Origin: Stichopus chloronotus
Taxonomy: Eukaryota > Echinodermata > Holothuroidea > Aspidochirotida > Stichopodidae
Direction of reading: 5' to 3'
NCBI GenBank assembly: GCA_021234535.1
Contig: CM037843.1
Span: forward strand, 22,537,911-22,601,910
DNA length: 64,000 nt
Made by a program: the position numbers and the translations under genes. Under the pieces are notes generated by a model that made no database searches, was not told where the DNA came from, and saw only the letters and a program-made list of their open reading frames with translations. Every line of letters begins with the position of its first letter. The first letter of the stretch is position 1. This document shows positions 39,803-52,476 of the stretch, one piece after another.

Positions 39803-40782
39803 CTCATCACACCCTTGACGACGGTTGTACTGTTCTTATGTAAATATTAGCTCCTCATTAATCGTTCACCTACTGAAGGCATACCATCATGTTAGGGTTT
39901 GTTCCTTCAGTGAAACCTTATCATGTATGATATCATATGAGGATTGGCTGTATATAAACAACTCAATAGTCAGCTATATCGTGAGCTGTAGTAACTACAA
40001 TTCCTACCAGTGGTGAAAACTCAATAATGTATTTGCAAATCACTTCCTGTAGAGATAGGTGTGTTAGAATATGTTTAAAATATTGCAAAAACTAGTAAGG
40101 GATTGGGTGGTTGAGGTGCGCGATCTGTAGAGGACACCATACATATTGTAAAGCTAAAAAGTATATAGTAGCGGTGCATCAAAGTCGTTGAACCTTTCGG
40201 CTACGAGGATTCTTAATATAGGCTATTGCACATTTCTTTTCTCTTACTTCATTCATCACTTAAAATCATTACTCAGAATTTCGTTTAAATTCATTGTTGG
40301 CAGAAAAGGCCAACATTACTGTGTGCTGCTATTGTTCGCAAGCGCCTATTGCTCTGCTATCCTATAACAATAAGTTCACCATGAAACGAGGACAATAGCC
40401 AGATTCGGCCAAAATGGTATTACTTCAAATCAGTAAGTCAGTAAAGATCGTACCAAACAACACAACCGTTCTAACAGTCTACCCCCTCCCTCTTCAGCTT
40501 TAGTAAGAACAAAATCGAAAGAATAATCGACAATCGCACAAGGACCCACTTGGAACAAAACATCCACTTTTTTTCGGCAAGGTGAATCCAACATTATTCA
40601 GACTATTTGGCCCATCAAATATTCTTTTACAACTGCTTTCTTCCTAGATGTCGAAAAAAGCTTTAAAGCGTTGCACACCGGTATCAGATACAAAATGTCA
40701 GTATACCGATAATAATGATATATGACGCACCAACAAGAAAACACTACACTGAAATTAACATAAAAAAAAAACAATTTCTTAC

Positions 40783-40898
40783 CTTGAAAGCTGGTGCTTC
40801 ATGAAACTGACGTCTCGAAATTGACATTTCTTAATATAGTCGTTCTTACAATCTTTCTTTATATACTCTTTCTTTTCTAAAGGCAGAACACCATGCAT
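40783..40898 (-). CDS. Possible first coding exon of an unidentified gene
   Basis: On the minus strand an ATG at 40898-40896 opens 38 codons (MHGVLPLEKKEYIKKD...MKHQLS) and ends at a strong splice donor, AAG|GTAAGAA (GT at 40782-40781). An ETS-like CGGAAGTG on the same strand lies about 65-70 bases upstream (40969-40962), as in many housekeeping promoters. The encoded peptide is Lys-rich and not recognised. No downstream exon was found between here and 33.5 kb, so this may be chance. Confidence 0.25.
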
Positions 40899-42439
40899 TT
40901 GCCTCCAAAATCTCTGTAATGCTTTTAGTAGATCCTCTCCTAGTGCAGCTTTCCTTGGTGTCACTTCCGAAAACAAACTTTAACTTTAAACGTCAATGCA
41001 CTAAAACTGCCATTCCGTTTGCTGGATGGGCACAACTCCATTGCCTCTCTTACAACTCCGATGTTCCGTCCGATATTCTCGTTAAGATTGACAACACAAA
41101 AACGAAGAAAATTCGTCCGGTCCTTCACTATGGGAGAATTTCTCTTACCACTATAGCTGACGCTAACTAGCAAATTCTGAATTAGCATTCGCACTAGTTG
41201 TAACCCATATCGACTTGCTCATAAAATCCCTGGTTACATTAGTAGCTCTCATACCCTCAGTTCTGAGACCTCAATAAACGATTCTTACATTTTTTAAGGG
41301 ACTTTGACATGAAACTTTACACGGATAACAACAACTCGGTTGTAAGTAGATCTGAACGCCAGCTGGTAAAATGCAAAACCGCTGCAACGCATTCCCCCAA
41401 ACTCTTCTCCTCATAATCCGCATTCCGTCCTAGTCTCACTTCCATTATCTTACGGGTGAATTGCTACAGCTTTTTTAAAGATGTTGTGTGATTGTAGACA
41501 ATCCTCATTGGAAGGGATAATTCAAAGCATAGTTTTGCTTCAAAAAGAAAAGAAGGACAAGAAGGTCACACGTAGCTCATCCACACTCCCTTGCAGGACC
41601 TTTCGTGAGGGTGATCCAGGGTAAATCCCTATCATTATACATATGTATCTAGCTATATGCCCCCTGTTCTCAAAGTCCATCTGATATGCCTCTAGAAAAG
41701 AGCTGGGTTTATTCAAAATTTGCAGAGTAAAACTCAGAACAAAAATCAGAATTTCATGACATCTGTTACCGTTTTTGACTTACCCTTTTACAAAATTGAT
41801 GAAAAGATATGATGATAATGTGGGGTGGTGAGCAGCGTCAGTGTTCTTAGTGAGCATTTTCATATTTTGCAAGTGATATCAATATTATGTAAAGAAGGAA
41901 ACACATGCTACCGAAACAAAACACACATAAAGAATATCCTTGAAATTAGGAATAACATAAGATATATGATACGAGTCCCTCTTTTGACGTCATATATTTG
42001 CATACATAGCCAATGCTCATTTACGATGCAGTTATAGGACAGGAATTATGTGTCTGTAAAATCGTCCAATATCCTGTAAGATTTAATGATATTTTTAAGG
42101 TTTTTAATGAATAATACAGACAATATATCGCAAAATGTATTTTTTTCATATCTCACAACAGTTGTATTTTTAATGGTATATGTTTCCCATACCAAGGGAA
42201 ACAGTTTCCATGCAATATGGAAATGCAAGTTACATACAACTCTTGAAGTTACTCTTGAAGTTATGGTGTACCGCTACATGAATGAAGAGCAGAGATAAAT
42301 TTTGGCAATTCGCTCCGAAATCAATGAAATGCAACATCGGTGATAGTATGCGTACTGTCCAACTCAAAGTCCAACACATATTACTGTGCAGTTGACGAGT
42401 ATTATCGATAACACACTATTAATCTAAAGTTTTCGTAGT

Positions 42440-42589
42440 GTTTCAGTGCGATATATGCACTGTGACATCGTGACGTAACACTAACACGGTTGCGAGAGTT
42501 TATCACTAGCATTTTCCATCTATCTTCAAGTTCAACGCTGCCGAAGTCATCCTACAGTCCGAGCAAAGGCAACAGCAACGAAAGCGAAT
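42440..42589 (+). promoter_or_regulatory. MRPL49: Presumed promoter and 5' UTR of MRPL49
   Basis: A CRE/ATF-like site TGACGTAA lies at 42471-42478, about 110 bases before the ATG, in a locally CpG-bearing stretch. No TATA box is obvious. The same region resembles repeat copies at about 36.85-37.08 kb (inverted) and 39.22-39.32 kb, so it looks repeat-derived. Promoter function is inferred from position only. Confidence 0.4.
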
Positions 42590-45500
42590 ATGGCTTTTTG
42601 CCCGAGACTGGTTTGCACATCAGTCGCAAAACATATTCTGGCAAAAAGTTGGATGGCAAGTGATACAATGTTGTCTTCACAGGTAATATATAATTGGAGC
42701 TAAATTGTTTCACACCTGACGTGAGCTAGCTTACAATGGACTTGTGACCAAAGAACTAGATTGCTTGTGACTTAAATACTTTACTGTGTAAAGGCTAGTT
42801 CCGCGAATCGAGCTGCAGTAGGGCATGCTGACTGTAGCCACAGGTCGTCCTAGCGTATTGGTGCAGGTAATAGTGTATACTCGCTAGGACGACCTGTGGT
42901 ATTATATCTAATCCGAGTAATCGCTTTAAATAAGTATTTTTCATTGTATGGGGTGAGCATGTGTATGACTCATTAGGTCTGTACGTTGGTGTTTGTGCGT
43001 AAGTAGCTTTGTGGTTCATATGTATCCATCCATCCATTTTTTTTCTCGTTGTTTGGTTACATTGTTTCCAGTTGGGGTCTGGTGACTAAGTTTATATTTG
43101 TGTGTATTTGAATGTGTAATTTGTTTGTATTACTTCTTTCTTTTGATATTCCTCCTTCTGTATGATATTGTGTTTCTTATTTTCCTGTATGTTTTGACTT
43201 TAACACCTCCTAGGAGGTATAAAGAGTAAATAAACTGAACTGAACTGTGACTGTAGCCTAGGCTAGGCCTAAGTTAGAGGCCTAATTCAATTCTCTATGC
43301 AGTTGGCTAAGGCCTATGCCAGTTCTAATTTAGAATCAGTGACCACCAGTCAAGTTTATTGATGATGGTTAGGATTAACTTAGTAGTTGATGACAATGAA
43401 CCAAGTTGAAGGTGTAAAAACCTATTTAAGCCTAGCTTTAACCTAAATAACCTACAATCATGGTTAAAATTGAGGGTTAGGTTTAATTTTAGGGTGAATT
43501 AATTAAGCAAAAACAAGGATTTTAGCAAGAATATGTCACTTCCGGTCACTGATTCTAAATTAGTACGCCCAGTCCTAATGTAAGGCAATGCAACTTTAAG
43601 TTCGCCAACAGGTCTAGGCCTAAGCTTAGTACCATAGGCAGTCGGTAGTACCATACGGCCCATAGGCAGTCAGTCATAGTTATGATATAGGCTACTAGCA
43701 TACTGTGATCACTGAAAGTGATAGGATGTTACATTCAGTGTGTTACATTACTAACCAGCCTATCCTCTGCCGTGGTGTGCAAAGGGGTAATCAGACAGTA
43801 ATCTTACATTCAAACGTGAATGTAAACATCGCACCCAAGAAACCCATCATCAACCGTTCCAATTTGTAGTGACTTAGGATTGTTTTGTCCCATCCGAGCT
43901 CTATTTGTAGAGTCTGGGAGGACAGGTGGACCCCAGAGAATGAACGAAAATACAACTTAGCACAACAAAATATGAGTTCAAACTGACTTGTATGCAGCCT
44001 CCCCTTGCAGACATGTTCTGCTCGCCACACTCTGCAATGCATACTTTGCATATAATAATAATATGATAATACTACTTATAATAATATTTATAATAAAAAC
44101 GCCATATGCATAGTTAACATAATAATACCCAAAAATGCTCAGTGAAAACTACACACACAATACACCAGATGGAGATAACAAACAAACATAAATACTCTAC
44201 ATGTTCACTGAGACCAGGAGGTGCGGTCATGGTGAAACAGAGGGCTTGGTGAATAGGATTACATCATGCACTGTGATGTCATAGTCAATTGTCTACGTAA
44301 TCATGACTGTGACTTCGAATCCACTCTAGATTGGAGTCTTAGAGGATTTTGAATACTTTGTCAAAACTATTATGTACAAGACGATGTATCTTAATAAATG
44401 ACAGAGAATAATTTATCCAGCATTGCATCTCATTTTGCTACACAAAATGATCTAATTGCTACACAAATGGAATGTTGTGTAGCATTTTTGCTCAATTAAC
44501 ATAAGGGCTTTCACCAAGAAAACTGCTGTTCAAATTTTGAAAACCAAATTATTCCCTAAATGACCAAGTGCTTGGAACTGTGACCAGTCTCCACTCCAGT
44601 TGATAGCTTCAGTATTATGTTATACACTCCACTTCAGATTGAAGACTCAGTGGACTTTGAATACTTCCTCCAAACTGCACAGCATGTGTATAGGGCCATT
44701 TTCAAAGTAATCTGCTCCTTGTAACTGCATTTCTGCAGCTATGTTGTAGAATGATGTCACTTCAATTGTTTTCTTCACCGGGACTGTGACCACGACTCAA
44801 CTCTATTGTCTACTGTAAGTGGACTTTTAGTATTTTTTCCACAGTTATGAATTTCAAGATGATTAATCCATTTCAGGTATCTTTCTTCTAAAATGTGTTT
44901 TAGGTACCAGTTTCTAAGCATGTTCGTACTGTCAAAAATACTTTCATTTTATTCTACACCATTTCAAACATATACTGTAATCTGATCTGATTATGTTGTG
45001 GTTTAGTTTCAGAGTCAGAGGATATATACAAAGTGAAAGTTCAAATTTTTTGGTGTGTAAGGCAATGGAACTGTCAACCTACAGGTATGGTACGATCCAG
45101 GGTAAATTATTAGAATATTATTAGTACTGTACTAGATATATGGTAGACCGGAAGTCAAACAGCAGGATCTTGTACAGTATCCTCAAAATGGAACACATTC
45201 ATATTCTTTTGTATTCTTCGTGTGACTTGCAATACACATATCTGTCTGTCGAGTAAAGACCTTGCAATGTATTCATTTTTGCCTCAGGTAGCTTCAGTGC
45301 CACACAGATACCTCCCTATTGCATGGAGTTCAACAACTTGGAATCAAGAATATTACAACGGTAAAACTGCACTAGCAGATGAAAATGAGGAGAGAACAAA
45401 ATACGTGGAGTCAAAGGATGATTTCAAATATGTTGAGAGGTTGATACCAACTTTTGAGATTCCAAAACCACCAGTGCATGAATCATATCCAACTCCATCT

Positions 45501-48500
45501 GGATGGTCTCCTCCAGCAGGTTATTATTTACAGTTCATTTCTTCTCATTGTACTTGTAGTCTCCTACAGAATATTAAGTGTAGTTAAACGTATACTTAAT
45601 GATCAAATTCTTGTACTTAATTTTTTTTTAGACACTCACAAGGCTTGTTTGTGGGAACCCTTGCAAGATTTTATCAACTATGACATGTCATGAAAAAAAG
45701 AAAAGAAAAGAAAAGCATGAAAAAAAAACAAACTTGTTAATGTGGAGACATTTCCAAAGTATTTGCAGAACTTGTACTTTTAAACTTGGTCATTTGAAGG
45801 TTTTTTTTTTTTTTCATTGCAGTTACAGTATATCAAATGATAGCATGCAAATGTTCACAAAATGTAGTAATTAATCTCCAGAAAGTTTTCTACAAAAAAG
45901 GAAATGATGGTTTACTCAAAGCACAATGCAAGGTTATTTGAATGCATGCAGGTATGAAAGATGCTTTACATTGAGATTTATGTTGACCCAAAGACTGTGC
46001 TTCATGTGATTCATGAGGCTGTTGTGTCTAATTGTCTGGCCTTGATCAGTATCTTACAAGTCAATGGAATAGTCACTGTAAGTGAAATGTTTAACTGTTT
46101 TTAAAGTAATATGACAATGTCATAGGCTTGATAGTGTGTCAACTAGATACTTTTTGTATGTAACATTTTGTCACCTTCCAAGTACTGTACTTTCATTTTG
46201 CAATACTGCAAACAAAGATTACCTCTACTTAGTTCAGTGACTGCCATAAGTTTCGACACTCCTATGTTCCGACACACTTATATTTCGACATACACTTAAA
46301 TGCCGACAGCAGCAGCTGACCAATGCGTAATTACTGTGCCGAGCATCATAGCTGGGACCCAAATGGTGCCTGATGTAATGAATGTGTTGTAACATGAGTG
46401 TCAGAACATGAGGTGTGGGAACAAAAGTGTGTCAGAACATAGGGCTGTAACCCTCAGTTCAATTGTGTGAGCTACAGCTGCATTACTGCACTAGTTAAAG
46501 TATTTTAGACTGATGACTTGAAGTGCACATCTATATGAAGTAGCCATCAGAGGTTTAGGGAAGCTCCACCATCTTCTGAACCACTACAGCTGTTCCTATA
46601 CAAGTTTGGGCATCTGGGTAGTAATAAATTGGAAACTGTTCAACTGACTGACTCATCTTTTATGTCACGAGGAAATTGCTTTCCATTTGCAAATTACTTT
46701 GATGTATATTTGATTCACCAGACACCAGCTATGATGCACAATAATAAGACCATCCTGTTATTATTTGCTGGGTACATCATTTTTGGTATGCGATGGAGAA
46801 AGTCATGCCTTGCCATCAGTACATATAGCTGAGAAGACCATTTTATTATCATGAAACATTACTGCAGGTGCCAAAGAAGGAACAGTGTATCATGTACGAA
46901 GGACAAGATACCACAATTATCCAGTGAGCATCAAGCAAAAGCATGGTGGAAACCAGATCTGGACGATAGTCAAAAATATTGACGGTGACATTTGGGTGAG
47001 TATTATCATCATCTTGTGCAGTATGAAGCAGGGTTCGTAATTTGTGTAGCATAAATATTTGGTGGAGGCTATTTACCTAATCATTGCGCGAATAAGCAGT
47101 GGCACTACACTTCTTTTTTCATTGATCGTTGGGCAAATTATCACAACAATAATGCTTATTTACCCGATCATCAGACAAATAATCCAGATCCTTGGACAAA
47201 TAATCATAGTGTGACTGCTTTTTGCCCAATGATCTGGTATAAAGCAGTATCATTGTGCTCATTTACCTAATCATATACAGTAGCAAAGAGGTTTCTTGCC
47301 TGTTCATTGAACTACAAAAATGCAATGTTGCGCATATTTGCCTGATGATGGGGTAAATAGCAGTAGTGTTGTGCTTTTTCTACCTGACCATCAAGCAAAT
47401 ACGTAGATGCCTCCATCTTACTTGGCTGATCATTTGGTGAATAAGGAGCAGGGTTGCGCTCATTTCACCAATGATCAGATGAATATGTTGTGGCTTTATC
47501 CTAATTTTGCCGATCATTGCGAGAATGAGCAGTGGTACTATTCTCTTATGCCCAATCATCAGGCAGATAATAAGAAGACCATCTGGTTTTCATGATCATA
47601 TCAGTCAAATAAGCAGTAGTGATCTGCTTATTTGCTCCATCTTTGAGCAGAGTATTTTTGTGTACTTCTATGCCAGTATACTTTCTCTGAAATTATAAGT
47701 CTGTGCTACTGAAAACAGGGAAATCATCTGAATTTTGGAAAGGAGTATTTAAACTTTTTGGTTTCAGTGTTATCACATTGGTATGTGTGTGTGTACACAG
47801 AGTGTGTGTCTGTGTGTGTTTGTGACACTTGTAAACACAATGTCTCAAAAAGGGAAGGCTGGTTTGAACACAAATTTGGTTTGTGGGTGAAACACATTAA
47901 GTGCAAGAAGCCTACTGTTTTGGTGGAAGTCAGAGGTTATCTAAGGTCAACAGGGGTCAAATTTATAAAACCTTGTGAAATCCTGAACTGATGTTGCACT
48001 TTGTGCATGGACCATATTGGGTACAAGATACTGTTTTTGGTGGGAACCAAAGGTCATGTCAGGTCAGCAAAGGTCACAATGTGATAACCTTATAAACACA
48101 ATATCTTATGAAGGGACATTTGGACTGATGGCATACCTGGTAGAAATTGATCACACGTAAGTGATCATATGTTGGACCTAATTGAATACCAGAAATATAT
48201 GTTGGGGCTATCTCCTGTATTGAACAATGATGGACTGCATTGATCAGAATATTTGGTATGTGTTGTGCCAGACTCTACATGTACTATCGCAGCCCAGTTC
48301 CTTTTGCGTACGGAAACTACTGTGGGTTGCATCATCGAAACCACATGGTATTCATCTGTCTTGGTATGTAATGGTGAGTGATTCGACTTTAACAAAGAAG
48401 GTTGCGTACTTAATTTTAACTCCATGTAAATATTCAAATTGGGGTAATTTTCATCATTGGCTTCAATTTTTTGGCTTTTTTTTTCAGACCTGTGCAGAAA

Positions 48501-48634
48501 AGCTTTTGAAGCACTTGGAAGAAGTTAAAGGAGCCGAAGTGGCGATGTCAATCAATGAATATGCCAAGCGAGTGGTTTACAAAGGAGTATTCAAGGAAGA
48601 TGTTATCAACTGGTTGAAAAAGGAAGGCTTTTGA
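42590..48634 (+). CDS. MRPL49: Mitochondrial ribosomal protein L49 (mL49), complete
   Basis: Subunit of the mitochondrial large ribosomal subunit. Four coding exons: 42590-42682, 45288-45519, 46868-46995, 48488-48634; phases join cleanly to 199 residues (human about 166). Exon 1 encodes a 31-residue N-terminus with Lys/Arg, Ser and no acidic residue until Asp25, typical of a mitochondrial import presequence. The conserved core follows: [23 protein letters not shown] (YPTPSGW at 98-104), [21 protein letters not shown] and the C-terminal INWLKKEGF. These match the L49 family closely (VRRSRMHN.PV, VEGDIW, LLEKGF in vertebrates, recalled). The ATG is the first in the exon. The gene converges on beta-spectrin, 3.8 kb away. 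Confidence 0.93.
42829..43258 (+). mobile_element. Retroposon-like unit: hairpin head plus LINE-like 3' tail
   Basis: TGACTGTAGCC is repeated exactly at 42829-42839 and 43248-43258. Between them lie first a 60-base hairpin (CAGGTCGTCCTAGCG and CGCTAGGACGACCTG), then about 300 bases of T/G-rich sequence, then a palindrome ACCTCCTAGGAGGT (43205-43218), AAATAAA and (AACTG)3. Palindrome plus short tandem tail resembles the 3' ends of CR1/L2-type LINEs. It lies in MRPL49 intron 1. Confidence 0.6.
43325..43563. mobile_element. MITE with perfect 20-base inverted ends
   Basis: CTAATTTAGAATCAGTGACC at 43325-43344 is exactly inverted at 43544-43563. The 239-base unit has no open frame and no clear target duplication. 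It lies in MRPL49 intron 1. Confidence 0.65.
44260..44880. repeat. Degenerate three-unit repeat
   Basis: Near 44300, 44580 and 44770 a block recurs with GACTGTGAC, CTCCACTCNAGATTG, AGTCTNAGNGGA and TTTGAATACTT. Spacing is about 200-300 bases. In MRPL49 intron 1; no coding potential seen. Confidence 0.45.
46250..46453. repeat. Foldback repeat with TATGTTCYGACAC motifs
   Basis: The left block (CGACACTCCTATGTTCCGACACACTT and similar) recurs in inverse order in the right block near 46390-46453 (AAGTGTGTCAGAACATAGG). About 19 of 20 bases match between the best arms. Non-coding; in MRPL49 intron 2. Confidence 0.55.
47050..47660. repeat. Palindrome-based degenerate repeat (ATTTGCCNGATCATNNGGCAAAT)
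   Basis: More than ten worn units of a TTATTT-CC-GATCAT-GG-AAATAA theme, often joined by GCAGTAGTG or GCAGTGG, repeated every 50 to 70 bases. It fills part of the last MRPL49 intron. The short open frames over it are by-products. Confidence 0.6.
47750..48140. repeat. GT-rich microsatellite and AGGTCA-type repeat units
   Basis: An imperfect (GT)n stretch at about 47783-47830 precedes two units of the same family (GTGCAAGAAGCCTACTGTTTTGG, AGGTCAACAGGGGTCAAAT, AAAGGTCATGTCAGGTCAGC). It lies in the last MRPL49 intron. Confidence 0.6.
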
Positions 48635-51600
48635 TGACTGTTGAACATGTCTATGGATAGCACTGTTTTGTGAAAGACCGATGCCTGATGGTGTAATCAA
48701 GAGCACCGCTTCTCTCTGAATCCATCTGGAGGTTGAACAGTGAGTGACAGTTCCCTGATGTGCAATCTACACAAAGGATGATGTGACAGAACACCAGTGT
48801 TAACCCCTCTGAAACGGCCAGCTTTGTTATGTAAATTGCAAAGTTTATATCCAGTGATATTTAGATATCTGTTGTCCTGGTTTCATTGTTCTCCAAACAA
48901 CACCTCGGTGGGCAAAGTGGATCTCTCTAATCTTTAGCAAATTATGATAGATGTTAAAAACTTAAGGCAAACTATTTTGTGGAACTTTCTAAATATTAAC
49001 AGTTTTCCTCAGTTGTGGCAAATCGACAACATGTGTGTTGAGTGGTTGGTTGTTGCTTACAGTGATGGCAATTGTGAGTGAAAGTAAATGGGTAAAATCT
49101 GGAGGCTCCAGTATTATTTAATTGCTTTATGTCAAGTTGGTATATCTGGTATTGGTCTCACTGCTTTTGCTGAGGCTAGAATTGAATAGATCTACTCAGC
49201 TATACTTTTCCAACAGGATGTTCACTCACAACCTAGATCGCACATGCTCTTTAGTAATACAGTGCAATGTGTACAAGCCAAGCATACCACCATACAAGAT
49301 AAGATTTGGATAGATTTCATCCCCCAGTTATCCCAAGGACCTTTGGCTGTGTGAGCCTATTTGATGTGCGTGGCAAGGATCCCAGGTACCATACACCATA
49401 TATTAATTTAAGTTCATGGACATACCTGATAAAGATTTTCTAACAATTTTCTTCCTGTTTGTCAATCTATTATATGAACATGTAGAGCAGCAGAAATGTG
49501 CTGTAGTTCTTCTTTTGCACAGTGATGTTCGGCACCATCCTTGTTTTTTGGAGAACCATCTTTAATAGTGTACCGCAGTCCTTGGATGTGATTAGTTGAT
49601 TCATCAAAGAGGAGTGGTCTGTCAACCTTTTCAGTAGGGGGTTCAATTCTACCAAAAGTGGAACATTTTACCTGACAATTATAACCGACAAAGTAAAGCT
49701 CACGATGTTGCTAATGTAAGCCTAATATCACAGGCTGCAGGAAACTCCACATCTTGTCGGGGAAGGGGGGGGGGGTTTCGTCCAAACTGTACCCCCTGAA
49801 CCCACCTGGATACGGGCCTGTCTGCTGTATGTAACACGGTACCAACTGGAACCCATGCAGCATTACAATTTGAACTTTGAAGGAAACTACATTAATGAGT
49901 ACAAACACTGGTAAGAAAAATTGGTCACTGTCCATTACTATCTGTGAATTGCAGGAGGGGGTATCAGGTGAGAGCGGTATCAGTTCCTAAGTGATAAACA
50001 AATGGCAATTTTATTCTTTCAATGAAGGGGGGTGCTTTGCGTATGTATCAAAATGGTAAATTTTAATACAGCAATGTAATCGTTGAAGAATACTGTCACA
50101 TTTTTGTCATGCTCATAACAAGGTGTTTATGTCATTCTTTGAGAATTGCAGTGATATCTGTTCATTGTCTCACATTTGTGACTTTTACGGAGAGCAAACA
50201 AACTATCTGGAAGATTAGTATCATCAAGTTTGTTTCAATATGATCAAGCATCAGAGGATCGATATGGCAGAGTGAGAGCTTACATTCTGAATGATTAAAT
50301 GATCAGACATAATTGTTGGAATTGAACAATGTTATTAATTTCCAGTGATGGACAAATCAAATTATGAAGTTGTGACCAAAGTTTCTCTCTGGTTTCACTA
50401 ATCTTTAACAAACTTGCCCCATGTTCTCCTTTTGAACTGTCTATTTTTAACTATCATGAAATGATTGCATGGTGAAGAAAAGAAAGTGGGCGGGTGTGGG
50501 AACGACTATATAAAACTAGAAATGGCACAGTTCAAAATTACGGTAAAGTGTTACTATTCCACTTAACTTTTTATTACCTTACTTGCTGGCAAACTGCAAA
50601 AAGGGTAACAGTGATCAAGAGATAGAGAAAGCATTACAAAACTTCAGCTTGACAAAAACAGAAGAATGTGGAAGGGGAAAAAGTAGTACATTGAAAATCG
50701 TTTCATACGTGTCCAGACAGGATTGTAAGAAATGAGAAAACGTGATTGCATGAAAACATGTTTAATTGGTGTGAATTTTTGGGTGAAAACATCATACATA
50801 GAAAGTTGCACTAATCCATGTTGAGAATACAGCAAGATTATAAAATGCATCTTGATATGGCAAAATTGATCAGACTGCATCTTCGTTAATAACATACCTA
50901 CTGATGGGAATACATGTGACAAATGACGTAGTAGTAGTAAATGAAAACAGTACCGAATACAACTTCTGAAAGAATACACCTAGTTTTTGATGATATACAA
51001 TCATGAACCAGAATACTTTGTCCCAATGAATTAGCAATGTTATGAAGAAAATGAAAGTCAAAAAGTGAATAATTTCTCCTCCTTGACAATGATAAGAGTT
51101 TCTTTTTGTGTCTCTAAGCTTAAAAAAAAAAAAAGAAGAAAAAAACACTTTACACCTGATCTTAGCTTTTCCCTGTTTCTATTGCAACCTATATACCTGG
51201 GTCAGACAAACAACACTTAATACTTTCCACAAACCGACGACATATATTTCAGCTTTTCCGAGAAATTGGCCTACTGCACATCGAATATCACCACTCGCGG
51301 TGGGTGAAGGCATTTTGATTGGGTACCCCCAAGTCCCGACTAGGCCATTGCTTTTGTTCCACAATAGCAGAGGTACTGAGTGGCCTGCCTGCTGTGCATT
51401 CACAAAGTAGGTTTATTTTAATCTATCTCCCTCTATACAAAGTAGACTGAATCACCGAGGCATCCATAACAAGTACTTTTTTTTTATTTTTGCTCATCAC
51501 CGACTAACGTCAAGTACTGGAGAAGACCACATCAAATTGCTAAGCAAACTGTAAATACAAAACCACTAAAGATTTGCAATTATATTGAAGAAAAAATTAT

Positions 51601-52476
51601 AATAATGATTAAAAAAAAAGACATGCAACAGCATTCCATTACTACTTCCAGCTATATCTACTTTCTTATGGTCAATTTCATCATTTAAAGGGGGTATGAT
51701 ACAGTCATACCTACAAGATACAACAAGTTATACAAATTCTCAATTTTTTGGATGTACATTCTTTCAATAAGCTACATTGCGCTAGCAATTATACATTCTG
51801 CTCGAACTTATAATACAGAAAAAAGAGAAATTCACGATAATTCTGTGACAATTGCAAATCATTTAAAGGGCTTGTGATAAACAAATTTTGGTTCGTTTGA
51901 ATGATGGCCACCTATTCATCATTGTTATATATATATATATGGCAATTCATGCACTATGGTAGTACTATACAGTTACACTATCAGAAAAAGAAATAAAGAC
52001 AGGCCCTCTAAAAGAGACAAAACAGTGAAAGAGTACTTGATCATTTTCACTATAACACCCATCAATAAGGTGACAAGGTTGTCTCTTTGACACACACTTT
52101 GTATCACACAATATAGAGTCGGGGCCCTATTGCAAAAAAAAAAAACAAAATGGCATGATGTAGGCCAAAAGCCTTTCAAGAAAAACAAAATGTTAGTACA
52201 TTTCAAAGATCTCATACAGTTTGCTTAATTCTCTCACTTACTGTTCACTTCTGTCCCCGCCTGGTGGCAGTGAAATGACTACCTCATGCTCTGGGCAATG
52301 GTTCCTATCTTTTTTTTTTTTTTTTTCATTTTTTCTCCTCCTCTAAGCTCATTTCAAACATTTCACACAGTCAAGCATATAAAACTACAGCAACAAACCC
52401 CTTTTAAAAGGTTTAAATACAAAAAGAAAGGCCAAAAACCAAAAACTCAAACAACACTAAATAACGCCGTTGACGA
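48635..52476. other. Convergent 3' regions of MRPL49 and beta-spectrin
   Basis: Holds the two 3' UTRs. A minus-strand AATAAA at 50576-50571 would give beta-spectrin a 1.9 kb 3' UTR, and others lie nearer, so the true end is open. Short minus-strand open frames near 50.6-51.1 kb show no domain. No further gene seen. Confidence 0.5.

Larger units (their letters stand above)
33522..42439. other. Region between caspase and MRPL49
   Basis: Mostly repeats, simple-sequence runs and unplaced AT-rich DNA. The caspase 3' UTR must start here. Only the 40.8 kb minus-strand exon candidate has any gene-like signal. Confidence 0.55.

Noticed and set aside
40919..41170. 83-codon plus-strand open frame
   Set aside because: No recognisable motif; it lies opposite the promoter-like region of the minus-strand exon candidate.
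48227..48487. Upstream extension of the last MRPL49 exon frame (MMDCIDQN...)
   Set aside because: The L49 family sequence begins only after the acceptor at 48487; the extension is intron read-through.
50644..51148. Overlapping minus-strand open frames near 50.6-51.1 kb
   Set aside because: Rich in Phe, Leu and Ser as expected from AT-rich DNA, without domain; better explained as beta-spectrin 3' region.
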